The notes: a model not told the origin generated them from the sequence alone. A stretch of 64,000 nt of DNA from Flavisolibacter longurius (GCA_014163555.1 JACJGO010000001.1:124001-188000), one strand, 5' to 3'. Shown: positions 1-9,163, counted from the stretch's first letter. Made by a program: numbers and translations.

Positions 1-386
1 AAGTATTCCTTCGACATGTCGGGTTTGGGCATTTTCGGCATCTCGTAGAGTTTTGGCGAGAAGCTGGACCCACCTTTTATACCCGGCTGTACCGCTTCGT
101 ACAAACCAACACCGATGTAAGCAAAGGACCTGCTTTGTACAAGTGGTGAAGGTTGGGGTGCTACAAGCCTTTGCAGTTCGGCCATGTAGTTGTACCAATC
201 GTACACAACGTCGGCACTTTCGGCACTGGGTTTTGGTTTTTTACCACCGCCCCTGGCCAGAGCAGCAGCATCGGAAGTTGTATCCGGTAAGTGGTCGGCT
301 TTTTTACAGCTGTTCAGCATACCAAAAAACAAAAAAACAACAAGCGTTTTTGTGAGGGCCTGTTTCTGGAAAACGTGCAGTTTCAT
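1..386 (-). CDS. Vanadium-dependent haloperoxidase-like lipoprotein, N-terminal part (truncated by window edge)
   Basis: Reading the minus strand from an ATG at 384-386 gives 128 codons open to the window edge. The N-terminus is basic and hydrophobic and ends in a lipobox-like LNSC at about residues 25-28, so an outer-membrane or periplasmic lipoprotein is likely. The region after the linker (VYDWYNYMAELQRLV, then a SRSFAYIGVGLYEAV-like stretch) parallels the start of the full-length haloperoxidase-like lipoprotein at 7889-9163 (WNEVAYNAF, then ASRINAMVHLAMHDAL), which is the basis for the family call. The catalytic C-terminal half lies outside the window, so activity cannot be judged. Plus-strand frames here have no signal of being genes. 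Confidence 0.72.
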   Translation of the reverse strand, partial: MKLHVFQKQALTKTLVVFLFFGMLNSCKKADHLPDTTSDAAALARGGGKKPKPSAESADVVYDWYNYMAELQRLVAPQPSPLVQSRSFAYIGVGLYEAVQPGIKGGSSFSPKLYEMPKMPKPDMSKEY

Positions 387-955
387 AATCCTGGTTTTAA
401 TTGTGGAAGTATAGTTTTGATAAAAAAGAACATGGATAAATGATCGTTTGCTTGCGATGACGGTATTGATACGGAGAACCATCGACAGTCGTCGCCAGGC
501 ATTTAATGGCGCCTGCCTTCACGATGCAAACAGGCAAAGCTTCACAGGCAACTGGATCAGGGCATTTTCATGACAGGTGAAGAAGATTCACGTGATAAAA
601 CAAAACTGTTGTTCTCAAGGCAGGATGGCTTTTCTCCTGTTTCATCCGGGGTGGTGTGAAGCGAAACGTATCTGATGAATTAAGCCAAAAAATACAAATG
701 CCGATTACCGGTACGTAAGGAGAAAAAAGAAAAGAGTTACTCTACTAAAGATATAATTTTAATTCTATACATATACAAGAAAATTTCTATCTTTTTTTAT
801 AGAAATGAACAAAATCTGCTACGATCATTTTTATGATAGCGTAGAACACCGAACAGGTATTGTGGTATTTTTAACTGCTACCAATCAGCTACGGTACGCA
901 TATCTCGAATTGCCGTGACGGTAGCGGCACAAAGCGAACAAACCAGGTTGAAAGA
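387..955. other. Gene-free spacer with two hairpins
   Basis: About 570 bases without a convincing reading frame between the divergent lipoprotein gene and the Crp/Fnr gene. The part near 740-810 is strongly AT-rich. Two inverted repeats are visible: 783-790 against 799-806 (ATTTCTAT/ATAGAAAT) and 819-828 against 833-844 (CTACGATCAT against ATGAT-ag-CGTAG, a two-base bulge). Neither has the T-tract of a terminator, so they are more likely regulator sites or leader structure than transcription ends. No clean TAnnTTTG element was found in front of the regulator. Confidence 0.4.
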
Positions 956-1534
956 ATGACAGAAGCCCTCGACAAAATATTAACCGGTTCCGGTATCAGC
1001 TCAAGCACCTCGCGGCAATTGTTTATCAACAAGTCAACGTTTCATACGCAGCAAAAGCTTGCTCATATTTTCGTAGAAGGGAAACAGAACCGGAGCGAAT
1101 ATGTTCTTGTTTCCGGCATTGCCCATCGGTATAATATTTCTTCCAAGGGTGGTGTTGCAACCACCGGTTTTTATATGGCAGGAACCGTCATTACGCCGCA
1201 TTTTGCCCGGACAAAAAATAACAGGAGTCTTTACAGCCTGCAGGTTTTAACCGATGCTGTTGTGGCGGAGATTCCGGTAGACGTTTTAAACCAACTGCGG
1301 GCAGAAAACAAAGAGCTTTACGACTTTGGAAATAACGTAGTGGAAAAAGAGCTTTCCCTTTCCATGCTTCAGGAACTGCACTTTCGTTCCTTCGATGCCA
1401 AAGAACGGCTTCTGGCCATGCGACAACAATATCCCAACCTTGAAAACCTTGTTCCGCACCATATCATTGCTTCCTATCTCGGCATCACACATGTTTCCTT
1501 CAGCCGGCTACGCAAAGAACTTTCCGGCCGATAG
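956..1534 (+). CDS. Crp/Fnr family transcriptional regulator
   Basis: 192 residues, the usual size of the short Bacteroidota Crp/Fnr proteins. Residues about 10-115 fit a cyclic-nucleotide-binding-type beta barrel (FVEGKQNRSEYVLVSGIAHR, then a GFYMAG turn), though the phosphate-binding residues of true cAMP sensors are not evident, so the ligand is unknown. The C-terminus (about 150-190) contains a winged-helix recognition segment ending in THVSFSRLRKEL, the typical Crp-family DNA-binding helix. A purine-rich GAAAGA just upstream of the ATG can serve as a weak ribosome site. The stop is 12 bases before the hydrolase frame, so the two are probably co-transcribed, and a role in regulating that hydrolase or the divergent lipoprotein gene is plausible but unproven. 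Confidence 0.85.
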   Translation: MTEALDKILTGSGISSSTSRQLFINKSTFHTQQKLAHIFVEGKQNRSEYVLVSGIAHRYNISSKGGVATTGFYMAGTVITPHFARTKNNRSLYSLQVLTDAVVAEIPVDVLNQLRAENKELYDFGNNVVEKELSLSMLQELHFRSFDAKERLLAMRQQYPNLENLVPHHIIASYLGITHVSFSRLRKELSGR

Positions 1535-1546
1535 TGATTTTATCAA

Positions 1547-2512
1547 ATGATAACGGCCGCCGTTGTTATCCGCCACAATTTTGTTGCAGAAACTTTTACA
1601 GCTTACAACATGAAAAATTCTTTCATTGCAGATGGGGCTCCGGATGCTTTACCAACCAAAGTCAAAGCGGCTAGGCAGCGAATAACCAACATTGTTGCCA
1701 GCAATGGCGCTGACCTGTTTACAATACTTTATCCTAACGAGGGAAAAGAGACGATTCTGTTATTGCACGGCGGTCCCGGCTTTCCCGATGATTTGCCCGG
1801 TGTGGTTTTGCTCTTGCAGGACCGTTTTCAAATTATTACATTTCACCAAAGAGGCACTGGTAAATCGCCCTGCCGGTCGAAAGACTATTCAATGGATGCT
1901 TATGTGCATGATGTGGAAGCCATCCGGACCTTTTATGGCATTGGAAAGTTTCATTTGTGGGGACATTCCTGGGGCGGGCTCTATGCGCAGATCTATGCGG
2001 CCCGTTATGGTGAAAATCTTTTGAGTTTGTTTTTGTGTTGCCCCGGCTCCGGCACCAATACCCAATGGAAACAAACCGAAAAAGAAGTCCTGCAGTTGAA
2101 CAGAGCAAAATGCACGTCCTGGCAATGGGCAAATATGGGTTGGAACAGTTTTCTGGGATGGCTGGGCAGCGATCAGGCGTACCGGCGTCTTTTTACACAG
2201 GTAATGAAGAACTACAACAATGATTTTGTTGATACAGAATACCTGGAATCCGAATTTAAAAACTTACGGGCAGAACCCATCAACAAAACAAGACCTGAAA
2301 TTGTAAGATACCCTTTGCTGACCCGCCAGGCAGACCTTCCCTACCCTGCCACCATCATATATGGCGCCCAAGATATCTATCAAACCAGCAAAAACTTTGT
2401 ACTCGAACGGTACCCCTCAGCCACCATCATCACCATCGAAAATTGCGGCCATATTCCCTGGCTGCACAATCCGAACCATTACAAAAAGATCCTAGAGGCG
2501 CATTACCGGTAG
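1547..2512 (+). CDS. Alpha/beta hydrolase, proline-iminopeptidase-like
   Basis: 321 residues if translation begins at 1547. An in-frame ATG at 1610 (MKNSF) gives 300 and may be the true start, because the first 21 residues do not look like a conserved part of the fold. Visible landmarks: the oxyanion-hole motif HGGPG at about residue 75, a GHSWGG nucleophile elbow (catalytic Ser), an acid-bearing GAQD loop near 275, and the catalytic His in CGHIPWLHNP near 303. HGGPG followed by GxSWGG is characteristic of prolyl aminopeptidases and related peptidase S33 enzymes. There is no signal peptide, so it is cytoplasmic. It follows the Crp/Fnr gene at 12 bases and is probably in its operon. Confidence 0.8.
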   Translation: MITAAVVIRHNFVAETFTAYNMKNSFIADGAPDALPTKVKAARQRITNIVASNGADLFTILYPNEGKETILLLHGGPGFPDDLPGVVLLLQDRFQIITFHQRGTGKSPCRSKDYSMDAYVHDVEAIRTFYGIGKFHLWGHSWGGLYAQIYAARYGENLLSLFLCCPGSGTNTQWKQTEKEVLQLNRAKCTSWQWANMGWNSFLGWLGSDQAYRRLFTQVMKNYNNDFVDTEYLESEFKNLRAEPINKTRPEIVRYPLLTRQADLPYPATIIYGAQDIYQTSKNFVLERYPSATIITIENCGHIPWLHNPNHYKKILEAHYR

Positions 2513-2634
2513 AGCGTTGAATATACGCGGCAGGCGAACTACCTTTCAGCTTTACAAAAGGCGATTGCAGGAAATCAGTTTAAAGAATGTTCCTTAACCT
2601 TGCACCTGCATCTTTTTTACTGAAAGGCTCCAGT

Positions 2635-3171
2635 ATGCAAAAACTAATTGTAACGCTAATTCTGTGCTTTTTCCTGCTGCCTTCTTTTGCGCAAACAAAA
2701 GGGATTGACCTCAACCTGCAGGTGCAATACACCCGAACATTGCATGATTATACGGCAGGCAACAATCCCTGGGGAATTGGTTTGGGTTTGCAGGCCTTTT
2801 ACCAAAACCAATCAAGGTTTAAACCTACAATTGAGCTCACCGGTGATCTTTACCTGGAAGATGATAAAGTTTTTCGCCTGAACCCTGATGGCAGCTTCCC
2901 GGAAAACAACAATTCCGTTGATGACATGATCAACCTGTTTGCCGGCTCTTCTTTCCAGGCGACGAAAAACATGTATGTATCGTTTGTGGCCGGTCCAAGT
3001 TTCATCAATGGTCAAACCTTTTTGGGCATAAAACCTTCGCTGGGCTTTTTCCTATCCAACAATCAAAAGTGGACAGGAAAAATTTCTTACATCAACATCT
3101 TTAACCGCACCAAACAGACAGGAGAAGATTTTGGCTCCATCAGTCTGGCTGTTGGTGTCAACCTGTTTTAG
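2635..3171 (+). CDS. Secreted outer-membrane beta-barrel-like protein of unknown function
   Basis: 178 residues from the ATG at 2635, chosen over 2587 because it opens directly with a signal peptide (MQKLIVTLILCFFLLPSFA, then Gln at +1) and has AAAGG about 8 bases upstream. The mature part alternates hydrophobic and polar residues with frequent aromatic and glycine positions and ends in VGVNLF, a terminal aromatic typical of outer-membrane barrels. I recognise no specific family. Small Bacteroidota barrels of this sort are often annotated as porin-family proteins. Nothing here points to a substrate. Confidence 0.6.
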   Translation: MQKLIVTLILCFFLLPSFAQTKGIDLNLQVQYTRTLHDYTAGNNPWGIGLGLQAFYQNQSRFKPTIELTGDLYLEDDKVFRLNPDGSFPENNNSVDDMINLFAGSSFQATKNMYVSFVAGPSFINGQTFLGIKPSLGFFLSNNQKWTGKISYINIFNRTKQTGEDFGSISLAVGVNLF

Positions 3172-3302
3172 GCATTAGGATTCTAACAAAATAGATACAG
3201 CAACATCGCTACCTCGTAAAGGGTTTGTGCAATAACTTTTTCGTGAAATAACCAGAATGACTTCTCACAGAATCGAATCACAATCGCCAGTTCTTGCATC
3301 CC

Positions 3303-4910
3303 CTAATTTTTCAAGATGGTAAATTCCACCCGGCGGTTTAATTGCCTGTTTTCATCCGTGTCGTTGGGCACTACCGGTTTGGTTTCACCATAGCCCTGTG
3401 AGCGAATCCGGCCAGGTGCAATGCCCTTGGAAAGAATATATTCCATTACAGACCGGGCCCGGTTATCACTCAGCTTAAAATTGTATTCATCGGAACCACG
3501 GCTATCCGTATGCGCACTCATTTCAATTTCGATGGCGGGGTTTTCCGTTAAGAGTTTTACCACCCTGTCCAGTTCAATATAGGATTCCGGCCGCAGGTCC
3601 CATTTATCAAAATCAAAAAACACGTTGTTCAACCGGAATACCTGCCCCACTTCTATCGGCACCAGGTAAAGGTCTTTGTGAATCTCTTTGTAGCCGGCTT
3701 TTACCAGCGAATCAAGGTTCAGGTTTTCGGAGATGGCAAAAAACTTATCGGCAGTGGCCCGGATGCTGTAGTTCTTATCGTACGGCAACACCACCTTGAA
3801 GGAGCCATCCAATGGACTCGACAACCCATTACCGGCCACAGTTCCATCCGGCAGGGTCTCGTACACCAGGGAAGCACTCAGCGGATCGCCTGTTTTTTTG
3901 TTGTACACGTTCCCGCTCACCAACACCACCGGCGCCGGTTTTTCTTTTTCCATCAGTTTGATCCGCACAATATCGCTGGCACCAAGACTGTTGAGATGCG
4001 TACTCATATAGGCAAATTCGCCGCCGGCATCCATGGTAAAAAAGGCATCCCAGTCTTCGGTGTTGATTGGGCTGCCAAGGTTGACGGGTTCCGTCCAGGC
4101 CTGCCAGGTATCATCCAGGCGCTTCGTCATCCAGATATCGTTGTCGCCCAGTCCACCGGGGCGGTCGCTGCTGAAATAAAGGGTTTTCCCATCCGCTGCC
4201 AGGTAAGGCGTCATTTCATTAAACTTTTTCAGGTTGATTTTCTTTCCCAGGCTTTTGGGCTCCGACCATGAATCGTCTGGCATTAAAAAGCTTACGTAAA
4301 TATCATTGTTGTACCCGCCTTTTTCTTCGCTCATGTACAGCAGGAGGACCTGGCCGTTTTGTGCCATGCTGGCCCCGTTCTGCCGGCCGCGGTCGTACTT
4401 CTCATAGTTGCGAATCCATAAAGCCTGCGGCTTACTCCACCTACCGTTTGCTTTGCGATAACTCATGCTCACACCATTGCCGGCATAATCGCCATCCACA
4501 AACGCATTGCGGATAAGAATGCGGTTATTGTCGGGTGAAATCCAGAATACCGCATTGTAGAAATAAGTATTCAGCGGGTATTCCATATGCATCGCTTCGG
4601 ACCAGTTGCCCGAACTGTCCCGTTCCGAATACCAGATATCCTGCGAGTTGCGAATGGAGTTATACTTTGTATTGTAAGGATGATTTTCGCAGATAAAAAA
4701 CAAAAGGTTGCCGTCAGCCGAAACGGTGGGACGCAGTTCCGCCAAACGGGAGTTGATATTACGTCCGATGTTTTCAACCTGGATGACCGTTTCGGCACCA
4801 ATAACATTTTCTTTTTGCGCCACCAGTTTTACGGCGGTATCGGCAGCATCCTGTGCGATCGCTGCTTGCAGGAGGACAAACGTCAGAAAACAAAGACACC
4901 AATTCTTCAT
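3303..4910 (-). CDS. OmpA-family protein with PD40 repeats
   Basis: 535 residues with a signal peptide (cut at IA|QDAA). Residues about 50-320 hold WD40-like/PD40 beta-propeller repeats (for example ISPDNNRILI, LAADGKTLYFSSDRPGG, MDAGGEFAYMSTH). About 325-405 is a carboxypeptidase-regulatory-like beta sandwich (VSGNVYNKKTGDPLSASLV). About 420-535 is an OmpA peptidoglycan-binding domain: FFDFDKWDLRPES, HTDSRGSDEYN, LSDNRARSV and the closing RRVEF. The Asp and Arg of TDSRG and LSxxRA are the residues that grip diaminopimelate in this fold. A likely role is tethering an outer-membrane assembly to the cell wall. This architecture is common in Bacteroidota, including T9SS-linked PorE-type proteins, but that specific assignment is not shown here. 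Confidence 0.85.
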   Translation of the reverse strand: MKNWCLCFLTFVLLQAAIAQDAADTAVKLVAQKENVIGAETVIQVENIGRNINSRLAELRPTVSADGNLLFFICENHPYNTKYNSIRNSQDIWYSERDSSGNWSEAMHMEYPLNTYFYNAVFWISPDNNRILIRNAFVDGDYAGNGVSMSYRKANGRWSKPQALWIRNYEKYDRGRQNGASMAQNGQVLLLYMSEEKGGYNNDIYVSFLMPDDSWSEPKSLGKKINLKKFNEMTPYLAADGKTLYFSSDRPGGLGDNDIWMTKRLDDTWQAWTEPVNLGSPINTEDWDAFFTMDAGGEFAYMSTHLNSLGASDIVRIKLMEKEKPAPVVLVSGNVYNKKTGDPLSASLVYETLPDGTVAGNGLSSPLDGSFKVVLPYDKNYSIRATADKFFAISENLNLDSLVKAGYKEIHKDLYLVPIEVGQVFRLNNVFFDFDKWDLRPESYIELDRVVKLLTENPAIEIEMSAHTDSRGSDEYNFKLSDNRARSVMEYILSKGIAPGRIRSQGYGETKPVVPNDTDENRQLNRRVEFTILKN

Positions 4911-5015
4911 AGGGTTGGGTTTGACGGAAATGAACCCACAAATACACTAAATAATCCCGATGATTCAAAATAGTAGGGCCACGGTTTTGTGTCGTTACCA
5001 AAAAGCTGGAATTAG

Positions 5016-5023
5016 TACTTTCG
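5016..5023 (+). promoter_or_regulatory. Candidate -7 promoter element of the deacetylase gene
   Basis: TACTTTCG differs from the Bacteroidota consensus TAnnTTTG at one base. Its last G lies 5 bases before the A of the deacetylase ATG at 5028, the same spacing as the perfect elements in front of engB and the FAD oxidoreductase at 54033. Transcription would start at or next to the start codon. Confidence 0.5.
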
Positions 5024-5027
5024 CCTC

Positions 5028-5804
5028 ATGCGGAAACAGCACCTGTTTTGTTTTTTGTTTTTGTTGGGATGTACTGTGACAACGGCCCAGCAAAAAAAGG
5101 CGTTGACCTATGTGCAGGGTGCTATTGTGCGTGGCGACAGTACCCAAAAAGAACTGGCGATCATCTTTACGGCCGATGAATTTGGGGAAGGACTACCGGC
5201 CATTATTACACAATTGAAAGCCCAAAACATCAAAGGAGGCTTTTTCTTTACCGGACGCTTTTACCGCAATCCTCAGTTTCATTCCGCTGTTCAAGAATTG
5301 CAACGGGACGGACATTACCTGGGACCGCATTCCGATAATCACCTGCAGTATAACGACTGGACAAAACGCGACAGCCTATTGGTGACCAAAGACAGTTTCT
5401 TCGTGGACCTGGCAAAAAATATTGCAGTGATGCAATCGCTTTCCCTGCCCATTTATCCGCAGCACTTTTTTATTCCGCCATACGAATGGTGGAATGATTC
5501 CATTGCCGTGTGGAGCCGTGCAGCCGGCGTTCGTCTGTTCAGTTTTACACCCGGTATGCGAACAGCCGCCGATTATACTTATCCTGAAATGGGCACTTCG
5601 TATAAAAGCAGCGAATGGCTCCTGGACTGGCTGCAGGCACTGATTAAAACGTCACCGCAAAAACTGAATGGCGCCGTGCTGCTGGTGCATACCGGCACGG
5701 ATCCACGCAGGCAGGACAAACTTTACGACAGACTAACGGAAATGATCACCCTCTTAAAAAAGGCTGGTTTTACCTTCCGAAGAGTGGATGAATTGTTACA
5801 ATGA
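5028..5804 (+). CDS. Secreted polysaccharide deacetylase (NodB-like) family protein
   Basis: 258 residues with a signal peptide (cut at TTA|QQKK). The fold is carbohydrate esterase family 4-like: motif 1 appears as TADEFGEG instead of TFDDG, motif 2 as HSDNH (the two metal-binding His are kept), followed by a PPYEWW segment where CE4 enzymes have their RxPY/W motif, and a late LLVHTGTD. The first Asp of motif 1 (catalytic base) is kept, while the metal-binding second Asp is Glu, so catalysis is likely but altered chemistry cannot be excluded. Expected to act in the periplasm on N-acetyl sugars of peptidoglycan or an extracellular glycan. It is convergent with the next gene, 15 bases apart. 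Confidence 0.75.
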   Translation: MRKQHLFCFLFLLGCTVTTAQQKKALTYVQGAIVRGDSTQKELAIIFTADEFGEGLPAIITQLKAQNIKGGFFFTGRFYRNPQFHSAVQELQRDGHYLGPHSDNHLQYNDWTKRDSLLVTKDSFFVDLAKNIAVMQSLSLPIYPQHFFIPPYEWWNDSIAVWSRAAGVRLFSFTPGMRTAADYTYPEMGTSYKSSEWLLDWLQALIKTSPQKLNGAVLLVHTGTDPRRQDKLYDRLTEMITLLKKAGFTFRRVDELLQ

Positions 5805-5819
5805 ACGCCACGCTTCGCA

Positions 5820-6638
5820 TCACGAATAAACGGCTCCTGTCCTTTTCGGCTTCTTTGGCTTTTTGCCGGTTTTTAATTTGAAGGCTCCTTTCTCACGGCT
5901 CACATCTTTGAACAATAACATTTCGGTCACTCTTTCGGATGCACCGGGATAAAAACCGGTTTGATGCTGGTATTTCTCAGGATTTACAAAGGTGCCAAAA
6001 AGAATATCAAACAGGGGCAAGTCGGAATAATTGAAGGCATGAATGCCTTTGGCATGATGCACTGCATGGCTTTCGGGACGCTGAACGATATAGCCCAACC
6101 AGGCCGGCGTTTTGATATTGGCATGCTGAAAGATGCTGAAGAAATTCGTCACCAAAAGAATGATGGTTATAGATTGCGGTGGAACACCGGCAACAAATGA
6201 AAAACACACCGTACCCAAAAGCGTAAAGCCAATCATATCAAACGGACTGAAATAAAAAGCACCATAGGTATCCAGGCGTTCGGCACTGTGATGCATCTGG
6301 TGAAAGATCTTCCACAGCCAGTTGTTTTTATGCATGGAACGGTGCCATACATACATGCCTAGCTCGTATAACAAAATACCGGAAACAGCGGCTATCACCA
6401 GGTGCACTCCGGAAAGATCGAGCAGTTGGGAAGTTGGCAGCCACTCTGCATAAAACAGGGGCAGGTAGGTTGACAGGAAGAAAAAGACAAAGAAGAACAA
6501 CAACCCTTTCAACTTCCAAAATTTTACAAACGGAAGCTGGCGGGCAGGGAACAGGGCTTCCCAAACAATCAGTACCGCATACATCGCCAGGATGTAGAGC
6601 GAAACGGGATCCAGCAGAATATCGAGTGGCGTTGGCAT
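5820..6638 (-). CDS. Sterol desaturase / fatty acid hydroxylase family membrane protein
   Basis: 272 residues with several membrane segments (about 10-30, 45-65, 80-105, 140-175). The three histidine clusters of the di-iron fatty acid hydroxylase superfamily are all present: HRSMH near 118, HQMHH near 132 and HAVHH near 210, followed by the usual DLPLFDILFGTF. Such enzymes use a di-iron centre and oxygen to hydroxylate or desaturate a lipid in the membrane. The substrate is not predictable, and bacterial members act on carotenoids, sphingolipids or ether lipids as well as sterols. The C-terminal 20 residues are a basic Lys/Pro tail, probably cytoplasmic. Confidence 0.85.
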   Translation of the reverse strand: MPTPLDILLDPVSLYILAMYAVLIVWEALFPARQLPFVKFWKLKGLLFFFVFFFLSTYLPLFYAEWLPTSQLLDLSGVHLVIAAVSGILLYELGMYVWHRSMHKNNWLWKIFHQMHHSAERLDTYGAFYFSPFDMIGFTLLGTVCFSFVAGVPPQSITIILLVTNFFSIFQHANIKTPAWLGYIVQRPESHAVHHAKGIHAFNYSDLPLFDILFGTFVNPEKYQHQTGFYPGASERVTEMLLFKDVSREKGAFKLKTGKKPKKPKRTGAVYS

Positions 6639-6808
6639 AAATAAAGTTTTAAGATGGATAAAATCAGGTGGGGGGTATCAAAGCATGGTGTCGTCGTACT
6701 GACCGTTAAAATCTGGTACAGGCATAAATCCAAAAGAATTACTGATAAAGCCTTTCAGTTTACGACTGAAACGAATGATTGTCCATACCCATTTTTTTCG
6801 GTGAGGCC

Positions 6809-7732
6809 TCATGGTGATGGAGTTGAAGATTTCTGAATAAAATTGACAAGATCACGGGCAAAACGTTCCGGAGCTTCCCAATGGTTGGCATGACCGATGC
6901 CTTCATGTTTCAGGAACCTTGCCTGCTGCAACACAGCTTGTAGCCGCACCTGGTCATCGAGTGTTGAATACGTATCTTTTTCACCCCAAATGATCAGGGT
7001 TGGTTTTCGAAAAGAAGACAAAGCCTGTAGAAATGTTGCCGATTGCCAGCCAGCCGCTACACCTTTCCAAACATGTGTTGGCACTTTACGGCTTTCAGCA
7101 ATAAATGTCTGCAGCATGTCACCGTCGATTGGCCTTGTCAAAGTGCTTTTCTGAAACTCCGCAATAAAAGTGGAGTCAATGGGATCATGCAAGTCGTCAA
7201 TGACGGTTTTGAATTCTGTCAGGATTGGCTTGTTGTAATCGGCAAACGTTCCAATCAGAACCAGGGCTTTTGCCCGTTGCGGATAGCGGGTAACAAAACA
7301 CTGGGCATTGGTGCTGCCCATCGAATGACCCACAATTATCGCTTGCGCAATTCCTTTTGCCTGCATGAATGCGGAAACATCGTCGGCAAAATCCTGCGGC
7401 CGATACTGCGTGGCATTTTTTGACGAATTGCCATGGCCCCGTTGCGACAGCGCAAACACATGCAACGATGGTGGCAGATAGGGCAACACAGGCGAGAACG
7501 ATTTCCACGAATCAGTAAAGCCATGCAATAAAATAACAGGAACCCCATCTGTTTCGCCCTGTTCGGCATACTCCAGTTCTACGCCGGTTGACAATTTAAT
7601 ATTCCTTATCGCCAGATTATTAACAGCAATGACATGACCCAAGTGTTGTTGTTCGAGTGCCGTATGCTTTGCCTCCTGTGCAACTGTAACTGCAGAAACA
7701 AAACAGCAGGAAATAAAAAGCAGAGTTTTCAT
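6809..7732 (-). CDS. Secreted alpha/beta hydrolase
   Basis: 307 residues with a signal peptide (cut at TVA|QEAK), so periplasmic or secreted. Canonical fold landmarks: HGFTDSW oxyanion loop near residue 70, GHSMGS nucleophile elbow near 137, WGEKDTY acid loop near 249 and GIGHANHWE catalytic His near 280. This is the haloperoxidase/epoxide-hydrolase-like branch (AB hydrolase 1). The substrate is unknown. It lies 156 bases downstream of the haloperoxidase-like lipoprotein gene on the same strand, and the spacer shows no terminator, so co-transcription is possible. Confidence 0.8.
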   Translation of the reverse strand: MKTLLFISCCFVSAVTVAQEAKHTALEQQHLGHVIAVNNLAIRNIKLSTGVELEYAEQGETDGVPVILLHGFTDSWKSFSPVLPYLPPSLHVFALSQRGHGNSSKNATQYRPQDFADDVSAFMQAKGIAQAIIVGHSMGSTNAQCFVTRYPQRAKALVLIGTFADYNKPILTEFKTVIDDLHDPIDSTFIAEFQKSTLTRPIDGDMLQTFIAESRKVPTHVWKGVAAGWQSATFLQALSSFRKPTLIIWGEKDTYSTLDDQVRLQAVLQQARFLKHEGIGHANHWEAPERFARDLVNFIQKSSTPSP

Positions 7733-7888
7733 TGTAAAAAAATTTTAAATGAAGAATTCTTTCGTTCAGTGAAACCAGGCATTTGAAGCCGGTATGAACA
7801 CCTATAAGGAACCGATCACAGAAATGCAGAGAATATTTTATTAAGCAATGTGTTGCCCTATTTCGAAAGCAACACATTACCATTATTT

Positions 7889-9163
7889 CTACCGAAGCGG
7901 TTTCAGGTGCGAATCCACCGTCCAGTGGCCAACTTTATTACCCAACTCCTGCCCTGCTTCACACGAGAAGCGAAAGTGAATGCCAGCCATTACCCTTGAT
8001 TCCGCATTTTCATTGGCGGCTTGGCTAAAGCTGTTGAAAGAGCGAACAGTACCTGACGGTTGTGCTGTTGGCGACGGCATGCTAAATGGCGTGTTGTCAC
8101 CCAGAAGGCGGGCCAACACAGTGGCAGCAGCATTACCCAGGGCACTGTGGGTGGATGGATAATCATGCACCGGTGGCGTGGGTTCAGCCGGCTCCCAGGA
8201 CGCATCGGGCTCCGTAGCACCATTGTCGTCAATTGCTGCCGTGCGAATGGCTGTATAAGGTCGCCAGAAATTGTGGTGAATTTTCGAATCCCATCCGGCA
8301 ATGTAGGCATCGGCAAGTGCCATATCCACGAGGGCAAACAAGCGGGCCGCATCCAGCATATTCAGGTTTTTCTTGATAGCAACCGTACGGGCAACCCGGT
8401 TCCAGCCGGCTTCTGAAAACTCATACCAATACTTGGCAAACGCGGTTTGATCCGGTGTGCGACTTGCACTGTTTTGTTTCCCTACCGATTTTACTTCATT
8501 AAAGGCAGCCGCATAGGCTGGACTGTTGATGGCAGGAAAAGGTTTGCTGCGGAACTGGTCTTTACGCTCCAGTGAAAACAGTTTCACGTTTTCCCAAAAC
8601 GGTGCAAAACAAATATTGAAAGGCGGTACCGGTTGGTAAATGCCTGCCACCGTGGAAGGCGCAATGGGCGCAAACACCTCTCCTGTTGAGCCATCACTGC
8701 CACGCTTTTGCAACAGGGCTTGCGCTGCATCTTTTCCCAATGTTATACCACGGGTTTTGGAATCGCCTTCTGCTAGACCGGACAGCGATTGCGCCAGGGC
8801 CGAATCCAGATAGCCTTTCCGATCAGGTAGTTCATGCAGCAGGATCGTGTGGGCTGCCGCTGCCGATGCTGCAATCGGATTGGCTTTGCTGTCGCTGCCC
8901 TGAAACGCATACCGGCTGTATTTTTCTTCAATGCCGTTCAGGGCATCGTGCATGGCCAGGTGTACCATGGCATTGATGCGGGAGGCCATCAGCGAATGCT
9001 GGTACGCAACACCGCCAAATGCATTGTAGGCAACCTCGTTCCAGAACAGCACCGGCGCAGCGGGTAATTTACTAACAGGATTTTCACTGTTGGCTTTGGA
9101 GCAGGCAACAAAACCTGCTGCGACCATCAGCATAAGTGCGAAGAAGATTTTTTTGAAGATCAT
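7889..9163 (-). CDS. Vanadium-dependent haloperoxidase / PAP2-like lipoprotein
   Basis: 424 residues. A signal sequence ends in a lipobox (GFVAC, Cys21), so it is a lipoprotein. The C-terminal half carries the vanadate/phosphate pocket of the PAP2-haloperoxidase superfamily: Arg301 in FWRPYTAIR, the PSTHSALG segment at 336-343 with His339 (the acid-base or covalent His), and GIHFRFSCEAG with His396 and Arg398. A neighbouring Lys (KIHHNF) completes the set. In this superfamily such pockets either bind vanadate and oxidise halides or hydrolyse phosphate esters, and sequence alone does not decide. The N-terminal helical domain resembles that of the truncated gene at 1-386. It is followed by a secreted hydrolase and preceded by a two-component system. 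Confidence 0.85.
   Translation of the reverse strand: MIFKKIFFALMLMVAAGFVACSKANSENPVSKLPAAPVLFWNEVAYNAFGGVAYQHSLMASRINAMVHLAMHDALNGIEEKYSRYAFQGSDSKANPIAASAAAAHTILLHELPDRKGYLDSALAQSLSGLAEGDSKTRGITLGKDAAQALLQKRGSDGSTGEVFAPIAPSTVAGIYQPVPPFNICFAPFWENVKLFSLERKDQFRSKPFPAINSPAYAAAFNEVKSVGKQNSASRTPDQTAFAKYWYEFSEAGWNRVARTVAIKKNLNMLDAARLFALVDMALADAYIAGWDSKIHHNFWRPYTAIRTAAIDDNGATEPDASWEPAEPTPPVHDYPSTHSALGNAAATVLARLLGDNTPFSMPSPTAQPSGTVRSFNSFSQAANENAESRVMAGIHFRFSCEAGQELGNKVGHWTVDSHLKPLR

Noticed and set aside
53-414. Plus-strand reading frames at the left edge
   Set aside because: They are antisense to the lipoprotein start at 1-386, which has a signal peptide, a lipobox and similarity to the gene at 7889-9163; the plus-strand products show no family features.
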